Shown here one piece after another: positions 18,369 through 26,905 of a stretch of 64,000 nt of DNA. The notes under the pieces were generated by a model. That model worked only from the letters and a program-made list of their open reading frames with translations. It searched no databases and was not told the DNA's origin. The stretch is from Hondaea fermentalgiana. Lineage: Eukaryota > Sar > Bigyra > Thraustochytrida > Thraustochytriidae. Both the position numbers and the translations under genes were made by a program. How positions within the stretch are numbered: the stretch's first letter is position 1; each line of letters begins with the position of its first letter. The DNA lies in NCBI GenBank assembly GCA_014084085.1, contig NPFB01000037.1, forward strand, positions 6,860 through 70,859, given 5' to 3'.

Positions 18369-21194
18369 ATGCAGAGCATGACGACGAAGCGCGGCCTGCG
18401 CAAGTTCGTTAACGACGTTCGACAGTGCACGAGCCAGGAAGCAGAGAGGTCTCGCGTCCGCAAGGAACTCGCAAATGTGCGGTCCAAGTTCTCCGGCAGC
18501 AAGCAGCTGAAAAGCTATGACAGAAAGAAATATGTCTGGAAATTGGTCTATATACACATGCTCGGCTACGAAGTCGAATTCGGCCATGTCGAGGCCGTCA
18601 AACTGGCGAGTTCCTCGAATGCCGCCGAAAAGCAAGTTGGCTACCTCGCCCTGAGCACGCTCATTGGCAGTGACGCAGAGCTGGCGCGTCTCGCAATCAA
18701 TACCGTCCGAAACGACCTCCAAAGTGACAAGACCTTTGATCAAATTCTGGCGCTCCACTTTTGCGGCAACATTGGCGGACCCGAGCTTGCCAGTGCGCTC
18801 GGTCCCGACGTCCTGCGTCTCGTCTCCAACGACGGCACGCCTGCGCCCGTGCGCAAGAAAGCTGCGCTCTGCGCGGCCAGCCTCGCACGCTTCGAGCCGG
18901 ACCTGCTTGATGCCGAGTCCGTCGTCAGCTTTGCACTGCCCTGCCTAGAGCAGAGCTTCGAGCTAGGTCTCACGCTTGCTATGCTGGGCATACTTTCCAG
19001 CACCCCGGACCCGGATGGCGCGCTCCAGGACTCGGTCCCGGTGGTCATCAAACTGCTCGAGCGTCTTGTTCTCATCGCTGATGTTCCCTCGGGCTATCTC
19101 TACCATGGCGTACCCTGCCCAATTCTTCAGGTGCAAGCATTGCAGTATCTGCAACGTTTCGATTTCCCATCGCACGCCGAACATGGCCCCACGCTCGTGC
19201 GCATTCTCCAGGTGCTTGTCAAATTCAGCGACGCGGGGACTACTGTCGTCAAGGCGAGTGCCCTGCACTCTGTGCGAACCGAGGCCGTCAACCTCGTGCT
19301 GCACTATGGCGCCCGCGCACACCCGGATTTGCTTCAGAGCACCATCAGCCTCCTTGCTCGCCTCATTGTTCTCAAGGACCCGAACGTGCGGTACCTTGGT
19401 CTCGCAGGCATGGCGCGCCTTGCGCAAATGGCCAATCGCGAGGGCATGGCACGCGCCCTCATCAACGTTCGCGAACATCAAGAGGTGATTCTCGCCTCAC
19501 TCGAGGTCAAAGACGATTCCATTCGTAAGCGCTGCCTGGATCTCGTGTTCGCCATGTGCGACGCGTCGAACGCGCAAACAATCGTTGAACGCTTGCTCAA
19601 GTACCTTGGAACCGCAAGTTACGCCATCAAGCCGGAGATGGTTCTCAAGATTGCCATTCTCGCGGAGCGCTTTGCCGAGGATAAAATTTGGTACATTGAC
19701 ACGGTCATGCATCTTATCGAGACAGCAGGCGATTTTGTCTCGGACGATATTTGGCACCGCGCGGTACAGGTTGTCACCAACACGCGTGAAGTGCAGCAGG
19801 CCGCTGCGGAAGCAGCGCTGCGTACGCTGCAAGCGCCGCACGTGCATGAATGCGGCATCAAGTTCTGCGCCTACTTGCTGGGCGAGTTTGGCAACATTCT
19901 GGTCGAGCGCAGTGGCGTTAGCGTTCCCTTGCTTTTTGAAGAGATCAACCAGCACTTTGGCACTGCTTCCAACTCAACGCGCTGCATTCTTTTGCATGCG
20001 TACGCCAAGCTCGCACTCATGTACCCTAGCGACCTTGGCGAAGAGGTGAACCTGCTCATGGACGCTTATCGCGACTCGAGCGACCTCGAGTTGCAGCAGC
20101 GGGCATGCGAATACTTTGCGCTGGCAAGCCTCGACGTCGTCAGTCAGGGGAGAGTGCTCGAACCCATGCCAGAGTTCTCACAGGAGCAGCTCGCCGCAGA
20201 GATTCGTGGCGTGCGCACCGGCGCCAACCGTTCTGCAGCGAGCCCTGGCGTGGCCGTTTCTCTGAAACAATCCTCTGCCACTGCAACGGATGCTTCTTCG
20301 GCCGTTCCCTCGCCTGCGTCTTCGGCCCCTCCGTTGCCCCAAGCGCAAGGCGCTGAAAGTGCAGCGGATGCGGAGGATGCAATCGGCGACCTGCTCAATC
20401 TTGGAGATGACGACTACACGGTCACAGCTCCGTCCGTTCGTCTCGCCAAAGACGTCAGTCTTGAGCTCTACCGCAAGGCCCTGGTCCAACCGCGAGGGTT
20501 GCTGCACGAGGACGCCATTGTGCAAGTGGGTGTGCAACATCAGTACCAGGGGTCTTCAGGAAAGGTAATGCTGTTCTTAGGCAATAAGACTTCGCTTCCG
20601 TGCCAAGAGGTCATTTGCACTGTACTTGGCAACGCAAACCTCAATGTGCAGGCGTCTATTGTGGACCCTGTCATTCCACCGCATGCGCAAACCCGCCAAC
20701 AGCTTCTGGTCACCTGCATGGTGCCATTTGAGCGACCACTCGACATCAAGCTGTCCTACTCTTTCAATGGTCTGCTGTATTTTGTGGATTTGCGCCTGCC
20801 TACGGCGATTACCTCGTTTGCGCAGCCAGTCAAGTTTTCCGATCAAGATTTCTCGGCAAAGTGGACCTCTCTCGGTGATGGGGCGCAGGACACCACCTCG
20901 CTCACAACGCTCGGTCTGAATGATATTGATCACGCCGTTTCCGTGCTCGAGTCGCTTCACCTTGCGGCTTGGAAGCCTTCTGAAGGTCAGTCTATCTCTG
21001 CAGCCTGCACGATTGAGACCGCTACGATGAACCCGAAGACGCAAAAGCCTGCGGCTGTGGGTTGCCTCGTTCGTTTGGCGCTTGTCTCTGGGTCCTGCAG
21101 CGTCTCCGTCCGCGCGGCGAACCGTGCTGCTCGCTTGGGCCTCTTGCAAGTGCTCTCCACCACCCTCGTTGCACCTTCGTCATCATCGTCTTGA
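18369..21194 (+). CDS. AP2A: AP-2 adaptor complex, alpha subunit (alpha-adaptin)
   Basis: The protein is 941 aa. The start at 18369 is chosen because the family's N-terminus follows at once (RGLRKFVNDVRQC, then RVRKELANVRSKF and KKYVWKLVYIHMLG); an upstream in-frame ATG at 18171 would add 66 residues of no family resemblance. The adaptin trunk covers about residues 1-580, with EFGHVEAVKL, KQVGYLALS and LAMCDASNAQTIV typical of alpha rather than gamma chains. A low-complexity Ser/Ala/Pro hinge spans about 604-683, and the appendage (beta-sandwich plus platform) follows to the C-terminus. The product would serve clathrin-mediated endocytosis at the plasma membrane, binding PtdIns(4,5)P2 and cargo through the trunk and accessory proteins through the ear. 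The gene has no introns. Confidence 0.95.
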   Translation: MQSMTTKRGLRKFVNDVRQCTSQEAERSRVRKELANVRSKFSGSKQLKSYDRKKYVWKLVYIHMLGYEVEFGHVEAVKLASSSNAAEKQVGYLALSTLIGSDAELARLAINTVRNDLQSDKTFDQILALHFCGNIGGPELASALGPDVLRLVSNDGTPAPVRKKAALCAASLARFEPDLLDAESVVSFALPCLEQSFELGLTLAMLGILSSTPDPDGALQDSVPVVIKLLERLVLIADVPSGYLYHGVPCPILQVQALQYLQRFDFPSHAEHGPTLVRILQVLVKFSDAGTTVVKASALHSVRTEAVNLVLHYGARAHPDLLQSTISLLARLIVLKDPNVRYLGLAGMARLAQMANREGMARALINVREHQEVILASLEVKDDSIRKRCLDLVFAMCDASNAQTIVERLLKYLGTASYAIKPEMVLKIAILAERFAEDKIWYIDTVMHLIETAGDFVSDDIWHRAVQVVTNTREVQQAAAEAALRTLQAPHVHECGIKFCAYLLGEFGNILVERSGVSVPLLFEEINQHFGTASNSTRCILLHAYAKLALMYPSDLGEEVNLLMDAYRDSSDLELQQRACEYFALASLDVVSQGRVLEPMPEFSQEQLAAEIRGVRTGANRSAASPGVAVSLKQSSATATDASSAVPSPASSAPPLPQAQGAESAADAEDAIGDLLNLGDDDYTVTAPSVRLAKDVSLELYRKALVQPRGLLHEDAIVQVGVQHQYQGSSGKVMLFLGNKTSLPCQEVICTVLGNANLNVQASIVDPVIPPHAQTRQQLLVTCMVPFERPLDIKLSYSFNGLLYFVDLRLPTAITSFAQPVKFSDQDFSAKWTSLGDGAQDTTSLTTLGLNDIDHAVSVLESLHLAAWKPSEGQSISAACTIETATMNPKTQKPAAVGCLVRLALVSGSCSVSVRAANRAARLGLLQVLSTTLVAPSSSSS

Positions 21195-21894
21195 GGGCTC
21201 TGTTTTCTATCTCATCGTCATTCATCATTGTTTGGGACTGTATTCGATCGTTCGACTTTCCCATTTTTTTCTTTCCGGGAAAAACAAAACAAAACACTAG
21301 TATAAAATGAACCACCAAAAGGTAACAATTCCAGTTTAGCTCACTTTGCAGTGCAAATGTTGCACTTGCCTCGGAGGCACGCGCGTGCCGAGTCTACCTT
21401 GTCCTTGGGCGAGGGTGTGCGCGTGTGCATGGACAGAGTTTGATCAAAACTCACTCGCTCGCTCGGGTGCGCGCGCTCACTCGTCGGGAGTCGCGGCGCA
21501 GACGCCGAGCGCAGTCGCCAAGCGCTGCGAAAGGATTCCCGTGTGGCGGTGACGCACGGGCAGAGCGGCGAGCGAGCCGAGCGAGGTTTCTAAGGTGTAG
21601 TTTCGTTCTGTGGCAAGACCGCGCCGCGCCGGCATTACGCGGCGGCGCGCATAAACAATTGCATCGAACGACAAGCGCGCAGTCCCGGCCGGCAGCCGTG
21701 TTTACGGCCCTTGGTCTAGACAGGGAAGGAAGGTATCGATTGCCTTTGCGCTTCGGCCGACGGCGACGGCAAGTAGACGTCTAGTTCCTCGAGAACAAGG
21801 TCACGCGTGCGAGCAAGTAAGCAAGCGCAACAGCAACTAACTTGAACGAGAGCCCAGCCGTCGCGCGGCATTTTTACTGCTTGTCTCGCCAACA
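21195..21894. other. Intergenic region, AP-2 alpha / NADPH oxidase
   Basis: About 700 bp. A TATAAAA lies near 21301, soon after the AP-2 alpha stop; it is far (about 590 bp) from the oxidase ATG. No coding signal is seen. Confidence 0.5.
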
Positions 21895-24792
21895 ATGGGC
21901 GGCCAGGATGAACAAGAAGACGAGGGCAATGGGTTCCAGGAAGAGTGGTACATGGCTATCGACAAGGCCACGAACAAGCCGTACTACTATAATTCATCAG
22001 GAGATATGTCGCAAACGCCGCCCCCAGGATTTCGAAGACCCTCCGAACAAGAGCAACGACGTGTGGCTGCGCGCAAAACCAGCTGGTTCGGTCAAAGACC
22101 AAGCCTTAAGCTCGAACCCGATGAAGAAGAAGGCGGGTTTGCAGCCCAAATCTCTGACGTACGCGCTCGGGGCATGAGCATGGTCCAGCGACTTAATCCG
22201 TTCGCCCCCGAGCTGGGCATCGGTGAAAAACGCGGCACTGTCCTTCGCGCCCTGTACGGCCACGTGGCTCGATTCGAGGACGAGCTCACAGTTCGACCAG
22301 GGCAAACACTCGTAGGCATCGAGGTCGTCGAAGGCGGCGCCTGGTGGCTTGCAGAGCTAAATGGAAAGCGTGGTCACATTCCAGCAAATTATGTCGAGGT
22401 CGTGGAGCGCGACAATCAGGGACGCGTCCAAAAGGATAGGGACTATGGTGCCTCGCCTTCGGGATGGTTTCAGGCGCAGGCGCAGGCTGCTCCCGATCGC
22501 CCGCCCAAGCCAGCCCGACTCGCCGCCAAGCAGGTTCCACGGGGTCTCAACGCTCAGCTCAAAGACGAGAAACGTGCTAGTAACAGCAACCCGATCAAAT
22601 GGCTGTACCTGTGCCATACGTGGGGCTATGCCTTTGCTATCTTTGCCATCGTCACGGGCGCTTTGGCATTTTTGTGGTATTCCGAGGCTTCAAAGGAGAT
22701 TGGAAGCACGCGAAAGAAGCAGCTTCTTGGCACCGATCGTTCGTGGACGGCGCCTGCCGTCGTTGGCATTGGCGCTGCCTCGCTCGCCTTTGAATATGTC
22801 TTTGGCCTTCGACGTCACAACGGCGACGGGCTGCCAGAGGTTCCGTTACGGACAATCATGTATCTCGGCATGAGTGTGCCGTGCTTTACCAGCTACGCCA
22901 CGATGATTACTGGCTTGATTGGTTGCGTGACGGCTGCGCTCAACTTTGTTGCCTTTTACAACAACGAGGAAGGTTCTGGCAAGACGCAGCGATTCGTCCC
23001 CAAGGTTTCTTGGAGCAAGATGCTCACCTGGACGTACACGGAGGGACTTATTATGTTCGCCTTTGTCGCCATCAACGCGGGTCTCTTTGTTGCTCGCTAC
23101 TATCTGGAGGAATCTTCGCGCCAGGAGTGCGAGCGCTCTACGCTAAACACCGAGTGCATTTCCGCCTTTGCGCCCTTTGCCAAGGCGTTTGGAACCTCGC
23201 TCGACTTTACATGCGCGCTTGTTTTCTTTCCTGTGCTCCGTGCCGCACTCAACCGCATCTCCAAGATCGAGGTTGCGCCTAACAAGACGCTGGCTGTCGT
23301 CATCCCCATCAAGAAGAGCATCGCCTTTCACAAAGTGATTGCGTACTCGATTTTTATCGGGTCCTTGGGCCACGTAGGCTTTCACTATTTCAACTTTGCC
23401 ATCGCACCGGGACCGTCCATCGATCGTTTTGGCGCCATTGCACTTTGGACAGGCGGCGCGGTCACCTTTGGCATGGTCATTGTTTTTTGCGCAGCTCACA
23501 GTTCGGTGCGTCGTTCCAACTTTGAGGCGTTCTGGTGGAGTCACCACGTTTTTCTTCTCGTGATTCCTCTTTTGCTGGCCCATGGACCCAAGGTGTGGTA
23601 CCTTGGTGTCGTTGCTTTCCCTGCATACGCGCTTGACCGCATAATCCGCACGCGTCGCGTCTCGCACAAGTTTTACGTCGACGCCGTAAGCTACGTCCAC
23701 CCGGTGCTCAAACTGCAATTCTTTCCTGAACGACTGGATCTCTTTAAATTCCAAGCGGGCCAGTTCTTGCACCTCATTGTGCCGTATGTCAGTGAGAATG
23801 AGAGCCATCCATTCACCATTTCATCCTCGTGGGGCGATCTCGAGCGGGAAGGCTTTGTCAGCGTTCACATTCGTATCCAGGCTAAGGGTTCGTGGACATA
23901 CAATGTCATGAAGTACTTTCGCCTTCTCGCGGGCGCTGGTGAACTAACTAGTGATGGCCGGCCAACCTCGTTTGAAAAGTTCTTTACTCACTTTGACAGC
24001 TCGGGCGTCGTGCAGCGCGGCCTGCACGTTGGTCCCGATGGCAAGCCGCTCATCCGCGTTGACGGTCCGCACTCGGCGCCTGCACAAGTGTACTCGGTGT
24101 ACCAGGATGTGATGGTGGTGGGCTCGGGTATCGGTCTCACGCCTGCTGCTGCGATCCTCTCGGCTGTCACAAAGTACAAGTGGCGCAAAGGATTCTCGCC
24201 CGAGACGCTCCGTCTGTACTGGATTGTGCGTCACAACGAGGTTGAGAGTTTTGATTGGTTCGTCGAGACTTTGGTGACGGTGAGTCAACGCGTTCTCGCG
24301 GACCGTCGCGCCGGCGCGATCACCCAAAATCATCGACTGCAAATCAACATTTATGTCACCAGCGTTCCCTCAACCACGCAGGTGCGTCGTGTTACTGACC
24401 CTGGGGTCAGTCGTGGGCCTCCTCGTCCCTCGCGCCCTCCCAAAGGAGGCAGTTTTGACAACGTCGTCGACGAATACCTTGGCTTCGATGTTGCCTCTCT
24501 CAAGGCCTTGCTCAGCAAACCTACAGTCGCTGCGCGAGAGCAGGCAGACTTGCAGTTCTCTCACTACGGCGAAGTCCATGTTCCGAATCGTCAAGGTGAT
24601 ATTTGGGTCTGGAATGGTCGTCCAGATTGGGATAACATCTTCCAGGTCAACCGTGATTCGCGAGCAGAAGGTGTGCCTGAGATCGGCGTCACCTTTTGCG
24701 GTGCGCCTGGCGTCGCACGTGCGCTCAAGGACAGCTGCGGCCGCTACACGGGTCCGGAGTGCAGGTTCACGTTGAATCAGGAGGTCTTTTAA
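21895..24792 (+). CDS. NADPH oxidase / ferric reductase-like flavocytochrome with N-terminal WW and SH3 domains
   Basis: The protein is 965 aa, from the ATG at 21895. It starts with a WW-like segment (about 18-46, EEWYMAIDKATNKPYYYN, later PPPGF), then an SH3 domain (about 113-172, ALYGHVARFEDELTVRPGQ, GGAWWLAEL, GHIPANYVEVV). A multi-pass membrane region follows (about 225-610). Haem His pairs fit the NOX pattern: two His 14 residues apart in HKVIAYSIFIGSLGH, and two 12 apart in HVFLLVIPLLLAH. The C-terminal dehydrogenase has the FAD motif HPFTISS, the pyridine-nucleotide glycine motif GSGIGLTP, VTFCGAP and a terminal Phe, as in NOX enzymes. It would move electrons from NADPH across the membrane to O2 or Fe(III). 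No EF-hands are seen, so control through the fused SH3/WW modules is an inference. It is in tandem after AP-2 alpha. Confidence 0.88.
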   Translation: MGGQDEQEDEGNGFQEEWYMAIDKATNKPYYYNSSGDMSQTPPPGFRRPSEQEQRRVAARKTSWFGQRPSLKLEPDEEEGGFAAQISDVRARGMSMVQRLNPFAPELGIGEKRGTVLRALYGHVARFEDELTVRPGQTLVGIEVVEGGAWWLAELNGKRGHIPANYVEVVERDNQGRVQKDRDYGASPSGWFQAQAQAAPDRPPKPARLAAKQVPRGLNAQLKDEKRASNSNPIKWLYLCHTWGYAFAIFAIVTGALAFLWYSEASKEIGSTRKKQLLGTDRSWTAPAVVGIGAASLAFEYVFGLRRHNGDGLPEVPLRTIMYLGMSVPCFTSYATMITGLIGCVTAALNFVAFYNNEEGSGKTQRFVPKVSWSKMLTWTYTEGLIMFAFVAINAGLFVARYYLEESSRQECERSTLNTECISAFAPFAKAFGTSLDFTCALVFFPVLRAALNRISKIEVAPNKTLAVVIPIKKSIAFHKVIAYSIFIGSLGHVGFHYFNFAIAPGPSIDRFGAIALWTGGAVTFGMVIVFCAAHSSVRRSNFEAFWWSHHVFLLVIPLLLAHGPKVWYLGVVAFPAYALDRIIRTRRVSHKFYVDAVSYVHPVLKLQFFPERLDLFKFQAGQFLHLIVPYVSENESHPFTISSSWGDLEREGFVSVHIRIQAKGSWTYNVMKYFRLLAGAGELTSDGRPTSFEKFFTHFDSSGVVQRGLHVGPDGKPLIRVDGPHSAPAQVYSVYQDVMVVGSGIGLTPAAAILSAVTKYKWRKGFSPETLRLYWIVRHNEVESFDWFVETLVTVSQRVLADRRAGAITQNHRLQINIYVTSVPSTTQVRRVTDPGVSRGPPRPSRPPKGGSFDNVVDEYLGFDVASLKALLSKPTVAAREQADLQFSHYGEVHVPNRQGDIWVWNGRPDWDNIFQVNRDSRAEGVPEIGVTFCGAPGVARALKDSCGRYTGPECRFTLNQEVF

Positions 24793-25404
24793 AAAAAGAG
24801 AGCAGCGGCCTCGCGATCACTTTGTCTTGACTCCGTTTGTCGCGTCGAGAGCCGTACTCTTCGGGCGAGCCCGCCGTCTTTTGCTCGATCGACAAGAGAA
24901 AGGGCAAAGTATTCTTCGCGGGTCAAGGTCGTGCTGGTTTGCTGGCTGACTAAGTTTGACTATGACCAACCACGTTGTGCAGTACTACCAGAGCAAAGCT
25001 ACTTCTGATGTGTTTCGTTTGTTTGTTTTCTTGTCCATTGCCGTGGGCCGAGGGTTCCCTGTCGGATTCAGGCGATGCGAAACTACAATTCCTCGTGCAA
25101 GGCTTGGTCTTGCGGACTTGGCGCTCTGACGCACCATGTCAAAGAGGCGAGGGCATAGGCGCTCTCTCTGCTGGTTTCGCTTTTCTCTCTCTCTCTCTCT
25201 CTCTGCGCCTCTCTTTGCAGGTCTCCTCGGCAGCCTGCGGAGCAGTGAGTGGTGTTGCTTCACGTCCTCGCGGCGCGTGGTTCCGTGGTAGTTAGGGTAG
25301 AACAGGACCATGCTGGATCCCTCTCCTCCGCGCGGCGCGGCGTCGACAGCGGAGGCAGAACCGGAAGGCGAGGCAGGCGAGGCGAGGCGACGCTAGGCGA
25401 GGCG
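24793..25404. other. Intergenic region, NADPH oxidase / XRCC2
   Basis: About 600 bp with a CT microsatellite near 25183-25203 and GC-rich sequence before the XRCC2 start. The 26386-26905 spacer after XRCC2 is likewise empty of recognisable features. Confidence 0.5.
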
Positions 25405-26385
25405 ATGCGGGCGGGCGTTGCGGGCGGCGTGGCCGAGGAGACCGCGTTCGAGCTGCTGCGGCGCACGCGGGGCGGCGCAGGGCCCGGATCCGGCGCACGC
25501 GGATGCGGCCTGTTCGCGAGAACGGGGCTCCCGGCGCTCGACGCGCTGCGCGAGACGCAGCGCGTCAAGCGCAGGGCGGCGGCGGCGGCGGAGGCAGCCG
25601 CGAAGAAAACCCCGGCGGCGGCCGCGGATGTTCTTTGCGATGTCGTGGAAATCTCAGGAGCGACGCAGACGGGCAAGACGGAGCTCGTGCTGCGCGCGGT
25701 GGCGACCTGCGTCTTGCCGGCGGAACTCGAACTCGAGCTTGACGCCCACGATGGCGATGGCGAATCGAAAGCAGCGCCAAGGACGCTGCACTTGGGCGGC
25801 GAGGGCGCAAGTGTCGTCTTTTTCGACTCGGATCTTCGCCTGAACGTTGTCAGGCTTGCGGCCATCATTGCGGCCCCGCTAGAAAAAGCGTGTCTCGAAG
25901 GCCTCCTCTCCCAAAGCAAGGCAAGCGAGGTGGCGCGCGATTGCCTCGAGCGTGTCTTTCTGTACAGGTGCCCTGGGAGTCTGCAGGTTTTGTCGACTTT
26001 GCACTCTCTCACAACAGATTTCCTCCAGATGCAAAACGTCAGACTTGTCGTGTTCGACTCCATTGCGGCGCATTATTGGCAAGACACGGAAACGGATTCG
26101 GTCTCTGCTGGCTTTCACGTATCGATCCCACTTGCGATCCAGCAACTGGCCAGACGCCACATGGTCGCAATTCTGTGCGTGAAGCCGATGCTCTTCCAGC
26201 CACGCGGGGCTGACCGCGCTCCAGAGTACCTTTCGCAGACTTGGCAAAAGCTCGTTACATTGCGTCTCTTCGCCGAGTGTCTCGATGGACACTCACGCTT
26301 TCGCCTTTCGCATCTCGGTCAAGGCGAGGAACGCGTCTTTGATTTTTCCATTGATCACGCAGGCGTTAAAGTTGCCTCTTCCTAA
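25405..26385 (+). CDS. XRCC2: DNA repair protein XRCC2 (RAD51 paralogue)
   Basis: The protein is 326 aa. The start at 25405 is the first ATG giving a compact N-terminus; an earlier in-frame start is possible. The RecA/RAD51-like core has a Walker A motif in SGATQTGKTELVLRAVATC, the XRCC2-type VVFFDSDLRLNVVRL (Walker-like strand after the P-loop), LERVFLYRC, and the Walker B-like strand VRLVVFDSIAAHYW. The C-terminal YLSQTWQKLVTLRLF matches the family's end region. An Ala-rich insert (about residues 55-70) precedes the P-loop. XRCC2 acts in homologous recombination in the BCDX2-type RAD51 paralogue complex in the nucleus. It is convergent with TSR1, with about 520 bp between the stops. Confidence 0.88.
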   Translation: MRAGVAGGVAEETAFELLRRTRGGAGPGSGARGCGLFARTGLPALDALRETQRVKRRAAAAAEAAAKKTPAAAADVLCDVVEISGATQTGKTELVLRAVATCVLPAELELELDAHDGDGESKAAPRTLHLGGEGASVVFFDSDLRLNVVRLAAIIAAPLEKACLEGLLSQSKASEVARDCLERVFLYRCPGSLQVLSTLHSLTTDFLQMQNVRLVVFDSIAAHYWQDTETDSVSAGFHVSIPLAIQQLARRHMVAILCVKPMLFQPRGADRAPEYLSQTWQKLVTLRLFAECLDGHSRFRLSHLGQGEERVFDFSIDHAGVKVASS

Positions 26386-26905
26386 TCTTTCTCTCTCTCT
26401 TTCTCCTTTCACACGCAGCGTCAGTAGAGCGTAGATTGTCTCTGGCCTGCAGCTATTTTGTCTAAAGCATCATGGGCAAACCTGGCATTGTCTACTATCT
26501 TTGAAGCGAGAGAGAGGCCATTTTTGCATGATGTCGAGAGAAGCGTATACTTTAACGTTGCGCAGGAAGTAGATGATGATCAACTTGATAATTCCGAACA
26601 TTGATTGCTTTTGCAAAGCGCGACGCTCTTGCGCTCTCGGTTGAGCAAAGTCGCTACTCCCGTGATCATTTTGGAGCAGAGGACAAATGCTTTCCGTGAT
26701 TCGTGATTGAGAACGAACTGTGATGAAATGGTCTGCTTATGTCTATTGAGTATCGACTCCATTCGTAGTGGAGAGTACACAAGCCTGTTAGGTGTAATGT
26801 GCGTTCAGAACTTTTCTTATTCATTCAAAGGTATTACGTCCCTCTAATTGCAGGCGAAAACTGCCCCCTTTTAAGTTGAGAAACTGACGAGCGCCAACTC
26901 TGTGT

